From: an uncultured Clostridia bacterium
Lineage (GTDB): Bacteria > Bacillota > Clostridia > Oscillospirales > Oscillospiraceae
Assembly (NCBI GenBank): GCA_946542465.1
Contig: CAMNKQ010000003.1
Coordinates: 1 to 44,347, forward strand
Direction of reading: 5' to 3'
Length of the DNA: 44,347 nt
The translations under genes were made by a program, and so were the position numbers. The notes under the pieces are model-generated. The model was given only the letters and a program-made list of their open reading frames with translations, was not told where the DNA came from and made no database searches. The number at the start of each line of letters is the position of its first letter. Position 1 is the stretch's first letter. Of the stretch, positions 36,804 to 44,347 are shown piece after piece.

Positions 36804-37748
36804 TCAGGCTTTTTGCTTTTCCGGGATGTTCACGATCCAGACGCCCAGGCACACCAGCGCCATGGCCAGCAGGCAGCGCGGGACGTTGAGGATCTTGCCC
36901 TCCCCCAACAGGAGGGCCGAGAGCACCACGCCGAAGACCGGGTTTAAAAAGGCGAAGACCGTGATGCGGGAGACCGGATGCCGCTGCAGCAGCAGCGACC
37001 AGATCGTATAGGCCACGGCGGAGAGGAAGCCCAGATACAGCATCAGCAGCCAGGCCGCGGGCCGGATGGCTTCCAAGTGTCCGCCGAAGAGGAGGGCCAC
37101 CAGGGTCATCAGCGCGCCGCCGAGGGCAAACTGATAGCCGCTGAGCACCACGGGATCCTCCCGGGTGGAAAAGCGCTTGATGAGCACCGAGGAGCAGCCG
37201 TAGGAGAAGGCGGCCAGGATCAAAAAGCCCTCGCCGGTCAGGCGAAAGCCCCCGGCGCTGTCGCCGCCCAGGTTCACGACCACCACGCCCGCAAAGCCGA
37301 TGAGGCTGCCGAGGATCTTTTTCCCGGTCAGCTCCTCCTGCCGCAGGATCAGCGAGGCAATCAGGATGGCGAAAAAGGTGCTGGTGGGCGAGGTGATGGA
37401 GCCCTTGAAGCCCGGTGCCTGGGAGAGGCCGATGTAAAAGAAGGTGTACTGGATCACCGTCTGCATCATGGCCAGGGCCAGGACCATGCCGCCGGAGCCG
37501 CGCTTGGGCCGCAGCACCCGGCCGCGCAGGAGGCTGCCCATCAAAATGGTCAGCACGCCGGCCAGAAAAAAGCGGATGCCCGCAAAGAGGATCTGGCTCA
37601 TGACCTCGCTGCTGCCCACCTGAAAGAGCTGATAGCCCAGCTTGATGCAGGGGGAGGCGCTGCCCCAGAGCAGGTTGGCCGCCACCGCCCCGGCCAGGAC
37701 GCCGGCGGTGGTGGAGAGAAAATCGGGTTTGCTGTTTGTGCTGTTCAT
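36804..37748 (-). CDS. DMT family (EamA) transporter
   Basis: Two EamA-like halves; LLWGSASPCIKLGYQLFQ...SYGCSSVLIKRFS...AVAYTIWSLLLQRHPVSRITVFAFLNPVFGVVLSALLLGE. Confidence 0.92.
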   Translation of the reverse strand: MNSTNSKPDFLSTTAGVLAGAVAANLLWGSASPCIKLGYQLFQVGSSEVMSQILFAGIRFFLAGVLTILMGSLLRGRVLRPKRGSGGMVLALAMMQTVIQYTFFYIGLSQAPGFKGSITSPTSTFFAILIASLILRQEELTGKKILGSLIGFAGVVVVNLGGDSAGGFRLTGEGFLILAAFSYGCSSVLIKRFSTREDPVVLSGYQFALGGALMTLVALLFGGHLEAIRPAAWLLMLYLGFLSAVAYTIWSLLLQRHPVSRITVFAFLNPVFGVVLSALLLGEGKILNVPRCLLAMALVCLGVWIVNIPEKQKA

Positions 37749-38863
37749 GGAAGCTCCAGCCCTTTCCGATCGAGGAGCAGACCGTGCTCCCCGGCATAAT
37801 CCAGCAGCGCCCGGTTGGCGGCCAGCTGGCTGCCCAGGCGCTCCGGGCAGAGAATCAGCCCCTCGCAGTTTGACAATACCGCCAGGGCCTGGGCCACGGC
37901 GGCCTCCCCCACCGGCTCAAAGGCCCGGTCAGTGAACACCCGGGCGGCCAGGGCTCTGGCCACGGGCAGATCCATGTCATTTTCCGGCAGCACGCCCGCG
38001 GCAAAGGGGATGCCTTTGCGGTGCAGCGCCCGATAGACCGGGATGCCGCTGCCGCCGCCGCCGAGAACGAAAATCCGGGGAGCGCCGCCGAGGGCGGGCG
38101 GCTCCACACTGCCAAAGCGCACGTCGTAGGTCCCCTGCTCCACGCCGTAGAGCCGTTCGGGGTAATCCCCGGCAAAAATCTCCTCCGGGCTGCCGCTCCG
38201 GTCGATTTTCCCGTCCCGGAGGCAGAGAAGCCGATCGGAGAACTTCTGGGCCAGATCCAGCTCGTGGAGGGAGAGGATCACCGCGATCCCCCGGCTCCGG
38301 GCCAGCTGCCGCAGCAGAGAGAGAAAGTCCAGCTTATGGCGCAGATCCAGGAAGGAAGTCGGCTCATCCAGCAGCAGGAGCTTCGGCTCCTGGCAGAGGG
38401 CCCGGGCCAGCAGCAGGCGCTGGCGCTGGCCGTCGCTGATCTGGGTGAAGGGCCGGTCCCGGAGTTCGAAAACGCCCACCAGCTCCATGCTCTCGCGCAC
38501 AATATCCTTATCCGCCTCGCTGAGCAGGCCCAGGGTCCCGGTGTGGGGATAGCGCCCGGCGGCCACCACCTCAAAGCAGCGCATCAGCTCCGGCTCGGGC
38601 CGCTCGGTGAGCACCGCGGCGCTGAGGCGGGCGATCTCCCGCTCGCGCATCCGCTCGAGCTCCCGCCCGTCCAGCCAGATAGCGCCGGCGAGCGGCGGCA
38701 GCTCGTGCATCAGGGTCTTGAGCAGCGTGGTCTTGCCCGCGCCGTTGGGGCCGACCAGCGTGAGGATCTTCCCCGGCTGCGCCTGCAGGCACAGCTCCCG
38801 CAGCACCGGGTCCGCGCCGTAGCCGACGCTCAAATTCTCGGTATAGAGAATCGGGTTTTCCAT
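37745..38863 (-). CDS. FecE/BtuD-type ABC transporter ATPase with ~120-aa C-terminal Rossmann-like extension
   Basis: Walker A VGPNGAGKTTLLKT, signature ISDGQRQRLLLARAL, Walker B LLLLDEPTSFLD; extra C-terminal domain with RIFVLGGGGSGIPVYRAL. Confidence 0.9.
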   Translation of the reverse strand: MENPILYTENLSVGYGADPVLRELCLQAQPGKILTLVGPNGAGKTTLLKTLMHELPPLAGAIWLDGRELERMREREIARLSAAVLTERPEPELMRCFEVVAAGRYPHTGTLGLLSEADKDIVRESMELVGVFELRDRPFTQISDGQRQRLLLARALCQEPKLLLLDEPTSFLDLRHKLDFLSLLRQLARSRGIAVILSLHELDLAQKFSDRLLCLRDGKIDRSGSPEEIFAGDYPERLYGVEQGTYDVRFGSVEPPALGGAPRIFVLGGGGSGIPVYRALHRKGIPFAAGVLPENDMDLPVARALAARVFTDRAFEPVGEAAVAQALAVLSNCEGLILCPERLGSQLAANRALLDYAGEHGLLLDRKGLELP

Positions 38864-38870
38864 TGGCTTC

Positions 38871-39884
38871 CTACCGTTTCTGCCGTCTGAGCAGCATGGC
38901 GATCACCACCGGCGCGCCGAAGACCGCCGTGACGGAGCTGATGCTCAGCTCCATGGGCGCAAAGGCCATCCGGGCCAGCAGATCACAGCCCAGGCAGAAC
39001 ACCGCCCCGCCCAGAAAGCAGGCCGGGATCATCCGCCGGGGCTGGGCCGTGCCGAAGAGGCTCTTGATCAGATGGGGCACCGCCACGCCCACAAAGGAGA
39101 TGGGCCCGGCAAAGGCCGTCACCGCGGCGGCCAGCAGGCTGGAGAGCAAAATGAGCTGCAGGCGGAAGCTGCGCACGTTCACGCCCATGTTCCGCGCGTA
39201 GCCCTCGCCCAGCTGATAGGCGCCCATGGGCTTGGACAGGAGCATCGCCCAGCCGAGGCAGAGCAGCACCAGCAGCGCCGCAAAGCCCACATCGCCCCAG
39301 CCGATGCCGGCAAAGCTGCCCATGGACCAGTTGTGGAGGTTGACGATGTTGGAATCCTCCGCAAAGCTCACGGCGATCTCCGTGATGGCCGAGCAGACGT
39401 AGCCGATCATGACGCCGCAGACGATCAGCATGGCCATGCCGCGCATCTTGCGCGCCACCAGCAGGATCGCCCCCATGCACAGGAGCGAGCCGAGAAAGGC
39501 GGCCGCCACCATGACCCAGGCGCGCATCACGAGCCCGCGGCTCAGGCAGCCGATCATCGTGAGGGCCACCAGGAGCTTGGCGCCGGAGGAGATGCCCAGG
39601 ACGAAAGGCCCGGCGATGGGGTTGGAGAAAAAGGTCTGCAGCAGATAGCCCGCCACCGCCAGCGCGCCGCCCAGCAGCGCCGCAGACAGCAGCCGCGGCA
39701 GACGGATGCTCCAGAGGATGCGCGCGGCCATGCCGCCCTCCTCCCGGTGCAGCAGGGCGCGCCAAAGCTCCGCCCCGCCCAGCGCCGTGCTGCCGACGCC
39801 GGCGTTCAGGGCCAGCAGCAGCACAAGCAGCAGCGCGAGCAGCGCGAAGCTCAGCCGATATCGCTTGATTCGGGGATCGTTCAT
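38871..39884 (-). CDS. FecCD family ABC transporter permease
   Basis: IRLPRLLSAALLGGALAVAGYLLQTFFSNPIAGPFVLGISSGAKL...FAGPISFVGVAVPHLIKSLFG. Confidence 0.95.
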   Translation of the reverse strand: MNDPRIKRYRLSFALLALLLVLLLALNAGVGSTALGGAELWRALLHREEGGMAARILWSIRLPRLLSAALLGGALAVAGYLLQTFFSNPIAGPFVLGISSGAKLLVALTMIGCLSRGLVMRAWVMVAAAFLGSLLCMGAILLVARKMRGMAMLIVCGVMIGYVCSAITEIAVSFAEDSNIVNLHNWSMGSFAGIGWGDVGFAALLVLLCLGWAMLLSKPMGAYQLGEGYARNMGVNVRSFRLQLILLSSLLAAAVTAFAGPISFVGVAVPHLIKSLFGTAQPRRMIPACFLGGAVFCLGCDLLARMAFAPMELSISSVTAVFGAPVVIAMLLRRQKR

Positions 39885-41755
39885 GTCAATCGGTGTAAAA
39901 AGTTCATCTCCTCCGCGGCTGTGCCGCCGAGGATCTCCTGCAGCTCCGCGATCACCTGGGCCGCGGCGGAGCTCTGCTGGAACATATCCCGCTCCATGCA
40001 CCAGACCTCTCCGTTCTTCACCGCCGCGAAGTCGGCCAGAAGGGGGCTGCGGTCCAGAAGCTGCTCGACGCTGTCCAGTTCCTCGTCAATGGTGCTGTTG
40101 TAGATCAGCACGTCCGCGTCCCGGGCGGCGGTATAGAAGGCCTCCATCTGCATGGTGACGCTGCCCTGCCTCGCCTGACTCTCCGGCAGGTTCAGCTCCG
40201 CGCAGCGCCCGCCGGCCAGCTCCACCATTTTGAGCACATAGTCCTCCGCTGTGCGGACCACCGCCGCGCCCTGGGGCGTGATGTAGAAGAAGGCCACGGT
40301 CTTATCGCTGCGCTCCCGGGCCTCCACGGCCTGGAGCGTCTGCACCTGCTGCGCGAAAAAGGCCTCCGCCTCCTCGAGCTTGCCGCAGAGCAGGCCGTAG
40401 AGCTTGATCCACTCCAGGCGGCCCAGGGGATGGGGCTCATAGCTGGAGCGGTCCAGCAGCAGCGGGAAGCCCAACTTTTCCAGCTTTTCCCGGATGTCCG
40501 GGGCGTGGAGGATCATTGTGTTCTCCACGATCAGATCGCAGTCCTCCGCCGTGAGCAGCTCAAAATCCGGGGCGCTGTACTTGCCCGCGTAGAGGATTTC
40601 GCCGCTCTCCAGCGCCTGGCGCATCTCCGGGATGCCCCAGCTGTCCGCCTTGGTGCTGCTCAGGCGCAGCTGATCCAGGGCGTCCAGAGCCAGGAAGAGA
40701 TCCGCCGCCGCCGAGGAGGCCAGATAGGCCCGCTCCACCGGCTGGTAGAGTACCCTCTCGTCCGCGGCCAGATCGGCAGGCAGCTCAGATCCCTTGGGCA
40801 GGATGCGGTAGCGCTCCGTCCCCGCGACACAGAGCTTGGCGCTGCCGTCGGGGCAGAAGTCGACGGAGAACTGCTCGGCGTATTGCAGGGAAAGCTGCGA
40901 GGGGCTCTCCGCCGGGCGGAGGCTGGCCGAAGAAAAGCGCAGGCTGTAGTCGATCTCATGGGGCTTACTCATGGCGGTGGTGTCCGCCACGACCGCGAGC
41001 GCTGTGTCAAAGGCGCTCACCGGGATTTCAAAACGGGAATTGCCCTCGGCGTCCAGCGGGAAGAACTGCTCCTCCCCCACGCGCATGTAATCGTAATTGC
41101 GGCTGCCCCAGAGGATCTCCGCCGTGCAGCGGCCGTCTTTCACCGTCAGGGTCGTCGGGGAGTTCACGCTGGCGCGGCCGGAGCCGCCCTCCAGGCTGAC
41201 TTCCACCGTATAGCGGCCGTCGGCCAGGCCCAGGCTCTCCGCCGTCGTCAGCGTTCCCTCGGCAAAGGCCTCCAGGGGCAGGGAATCGGCGCGGAAGACC
41301 AGGGTCCGGTCATACCAGAGCGCCTTTTTCTTGCTGAAGGCCGCGCAGGGGACGCCCGCGTCCAGGGCCTCCACCGGGAGCGTAAAGGTATAGCTGCCGT
41401 CCTCCCCGATCTCCGGGGCGAGCCAGGCCTCCTCCGAGGCCGCGGCGGCCTCCTCGGCCGGGCCGGGATAGAGATAGCCGTAACTGCTGCTGCCGATGGT
41501 CAGGCGGGCCGTCATCCCTCCCTCCTCCACGCACAGGACGCAGCTCTGGATCCGGAACATGGAGGAGCTGGAGTCCACCGCAACGGGGTATTCCCCCGCC
41601 CGGAGGCTCGCGGCGTAGACGGGGATCATTCCCTCCTCCACCACGGTTTCCACCGTGGTCATATCCGCCGCCGTGGCGACGCCGCCCTCGGCAAAGGCGC
41701 TCGTCTGTCCCAGGAGAAGGACGGCGAGCAGAATACTGAACAGACGTTTTTTCAT
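39881..41755 (-). CDS. FecB-type substrate-binding protein with two N-terminal NEAT-like repeats
   Basis: Signal peptide; GEYPVAVDSSSSMFRIQSCVLCVEEGGMTARLTIGSSSYGYLYPG... and GRYTVEVSLEGGSGRASVNSPTTLTVKDGRCTAEILWGSRNYDYMRVG...; C-terminal SBP fold; stop overlaps permease start. Confidence 0.82.
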   Translation of the reverse strand: MKKRLFSILLAVLLLGQTSAFAEGGVATAADMTTVETVVEEGMIPVYAASLRAGEYPVAVDSSSSMFRIQSCVLCVEEGGMTARLTIGSSSYGYLYPGPAEEAAAASEEAWLAPEIGEDGSYTFTLPVEALDAGVPCAAFSKKKALWYDRTLVFRADSLPLEAFAEGTLTTAESLGLADGRYTVEVSLEGGSGRASVNSPTTLTVKDGRCTAEILWGSRNYDYMRVGEEQFFPLDAEGNSRFEIPVSAFDTALAVVADTTAMSKPHEIDYSLRFSSASLRPAESPSQLSLQYAEQFSVDFCPDGSAKLCVAGTERYRILPKGSELPADLAADERVLYQPVERAYLASSAAADLFLALDALDQLRLSSTKADSWGIPEMRQALESGEILYAGKYSAPDFELLTAEDCDLIVENTMILHAPDIREKLEKLGFPLLLDRSSYEPHPLGRLEWIKLYGLLCGKLEEAEAFFAQQVQTLQAVEARERSDKTVAFFYITPQGAAVVRTAEDYVLKMVELAGGRCAELNLPESQARQGSVTMQMEAFYTAARDADVLIYNSTIDEELDSVEQLLDRSPLLADFAAVKNGEVWCMERDMFQQSSAAAQVIAELQEILGGTAAEEMNFLHRLT

Positions 41756-41767
41756 CGGAATCTCCCA

Positions 41768-41799
41768 AGAAAGCAGCCGCGTCCGGGCGGCTGCTTTCT
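41768..41799 (-). promoter_or_regulatory. Perfect 13-bp intercistronic hairpin between cbiK-like and SBP genes
   Basis: agaaagcagccgc-gtccgg-gcggctgctttct. Confidence 0.75.
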
Positions 41800-41817
41800 A
41801 TTATAATCAGCTTGTGT

Positions 41818-42762
41818 TTACTTCAGGGAATCCATCGCCGCCTGGGCGTGCTGCACGAAGAGATCGCGGATCGCCTCCAGCTCGCCCAGACCGCTGAGCA
41901 CGCACTCCACCTCGTAGCCCGCGCTCTCGAACACGCTCTTCCAGGAGTCCTCCTCGTCGCCGGCCATGTCGTTGTTGGCATGGTCGCCGGCCACGATCAT
42001 CAGCGGGCGCAGCACCACGCGCTTGTAGTCGCCGGCCTGCACCGCCGCCAGCAGATCCTCCACGGAGGGCTCGGCCTCCACGGTGCCGATGAAGTAGTTG
42101 TCGTACCCGGCCTCGCTCAGCACCTGCTGCATTTTGGCGTAGACGCCGTTGGACTCGGCCTCCGTGCCGTGGCCCATGAAGCAGATGGCGGTCTCGCCGT
42201 CGTCATACTCCGCCGTGGCCTGGACAATGGCCTCGGCCACCGCGGCGAAGTCCTCCTCGCTGCTGAGCAGCGGCTCGCCCACGGCGATGGCCTCAAAGGC
42301 GTCGGCAAAGCCGGCCAGCTCGTCCACCAGGTCGTTGTACTCAAAGCCGTCCATCAGATGGGTGGGCTGCACCACCAGGGTCTTCACGCCGTTGTCGGCG
42401 GCGCGGTTGAGCGCCTCGCTCACGTTATCGATGGCCACGCCGTCCCGGGAGAGGACGTGGTCGATGATGATCTGGCTGGTAAAGCCGCGGCGGACGCTCC
42501 AGTCGGGAAAGCTCTCGGCGAGGCTGCCCTCGATGGCGCCGATGGTCAGGCGGCGGCTGTCGTTGAAGCTGGTGCCGAAGCTCACCACCAGCAGCTCCTG
42601 CTCGCCGATCCCATCCTGGTTGCGGGGATCGTCCAGCGAGGCGTCGCCGGTCTCGTAGTTCTCCTCGTCCTCTTCTTCCGCGTCATCCGCCGCGGCAAAG
42701 GAGGCCATCGTCAGGCTCAGCAGAACGCTGAGAGCCAGCAGGCAAAGCAGAAATTTTTTCAT
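41818..42762 (-). CDS. cbiK: Sirohydrochlorin cobaltochelatase (CbiK type) with N-terminal signal peptide
   Basis: MKKFLLCLLALSVLLSLTMASFAAADD; LLVVSFGTSFNDSRRLTIGAIE; ICFMGHGTEAESNGVYAKMQ; LRPLMIVAGDHANNDMAGDEEDSWK. Confidence 0.9.
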   Translation of the reverse strand: MKKFLLCLLALSVLLSLTMASFAAADDAEEEDEENYETGDASLDDPRNQDGIGEQELLVVSFGTSFNDSRRLTIGAIEGSLAESFPDWSVRRGFTSQIIIDHVLSRDGVAIDNVSEALNRAADNGVKTLVVQPTHLMDGFEYNDLVDELAGFADAFEAIAVGEPLLSSEEDFAAVAEAIVQATAEYDDGETAICFMGHGTEAESNGVYAKMQQVLSEAGYDNYFIGTVEAEPSVEDLLAAVQAGDYKRVVLRPLMIVAGDHANNDMAGDEEDSWKSVFESAGYEVECVLSGLGELEAIRDLFVQHAQAAMDSLK

Positions 42763-42924
42763 GTGTCGTTCCTCCAAAACAGATGTATTACAAAACCGGA
42801 GCCCGGAGGAAGCGCAGCACGAAACCGGCCCTGCCCGAAAGCAGCGCCAAAGGCACGGATAAACCGAAGTGTATTCGTGTCGGATGTACAGCCAAGTCCT
42901 CGTGGCTCGGGATTGCTCCCCGTA

Positions 42925-43130
42925 CCTGAGACGGCGGCAGGTTTCCTGGCTCAGGGATCCTCGCGCGGCGCCGCCTTCCCGGGCCGAAGCCCAGTGACCT
43001 TTTTGGCGCAGCACTCCCCCAACACAGTGACGAGATCGCACAGGCTTTGCCCCTGTTTCCCTCTCTGCGGGTTTTTTCAGCCCGCATCGCTCCCCGGCCC
43101 TCCCGGCCCGGGGACACCGCTGTCCGCATA
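42925..43130 (-). ncRNA. Cobalamin riboswitch
   Basis: Minus strand contains the B12 box gagccaggaaacctgccgcc, GTCACTGggcttcggcccGGGAAGGC, and AGAGGGAAacaggggcaaagcctgtGC...CACTGT. Confidence 0.9.
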
Positions 43131-43141
43131 TGATTGAGTTA

Positions 43142-43269
43142 TTACTATGGCAATTTAATATTGCCGCAGTAATGTCGCCATGTTTTGCGGTTGCCGCGTA
43201 AGCGGCGAGCAAAACGGCATCTAAATCGGATTGTTCATGTGGCAATTTTTAATTGCCGCATGAATAATC
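43142..43269. repeat. Cluster of three palindromic hairpins with GGCAAT/ATTGCC cores
   Basis: ttactatggcaatttaatattgccgcagtaa (43142-43172); gccatgttttgc...gcaaaacggc (43177-43218); gattgttcatgtggcaatttttaattgccgcatgaataatc (43229-43269). Confidence 0.75.
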
Positions 43270-43458
43270 ACAGTTTATCACGGCCGCCCCGGCGCTGTCA
43301 ACCAAAGGGCCGCAGCGCCGCAAAGGGGCGAATTTTTAAAAAAACTCCCGTCCATGTGTTTACAATTGGACAAAAGAATGTTAAACTTATGCTGTTCTAT
43401 AGCGCTTACTTCTGTCCGCGCTATGGACGGAAGCAATCAATTTTTTGTATGGAGATGA

Positions 43459-44347
<889 letters not shown>

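Noticed and set aside
40430-41806. 458-aa plus-strand ORF opposite the NEAT-like SBP gene
   Set aside because: Antisense artefact; signal peptide and SBP features are on the minus strand.
42781-43245. N-terminal extension of the CbiK ORF (475-aa version)
   Set aside because: This stretch is the cobalamin riboswitch and leader; the RBS ggagg and signal peptide begin at the ATG ending at 42762.

Overview
A 44.3 kb, GC-rich, gene-dense chromosomal segment that looks like a spore-forming Clostridia/Oscillospiraceae-type Firmicute. Sporulation markers are spo0A, dpaA/dpaB and a SpoIID/LytB protein. No rRNA, tRNA, CRISPR array, prophage or IS transposase was recognised. Housekeeping content: 3' end of rpoD, rarA, rpmE, addAB, thyA-folA, an aminotransferase, a ribokinase-like kinase and the 5' end of a pyruvate:ferredoxin oxidoreductase gene. 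Regions that deserve a closer look: (1) a cobalamin-riboswitch-preceded five-gene operon (about 43.1-36.8 kb, minus strand) with a signal-peptide-bearing CbiK-type cobaltochelatase, a substrate-binding protein with two N-terminal NEAT-like repeats, a FecCD permease, an ATPase with an extra C-terminal Rossmann-like domain, and an EamA transporter; (2) a tightly coupled operon of CotH/lamin-tail protein, VTC polyphosphate polymerase-like protein, DUF4956 membrane protein and Cthe_2159-like lipoprotein, preceded by a separate secreted tandem-repeat protein with a cystatin-type QLVAG motif; (3) a multi-stem intergenic repeat found twice (downstream of rpoD and of rpmE), with apparent compensatory stem changes; (4) a MITE-like element directly abutting an exported barnase-family RNase that has no adjacent barstar. 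All calls are by eye from the sequence and supplied translations; no database search was run.
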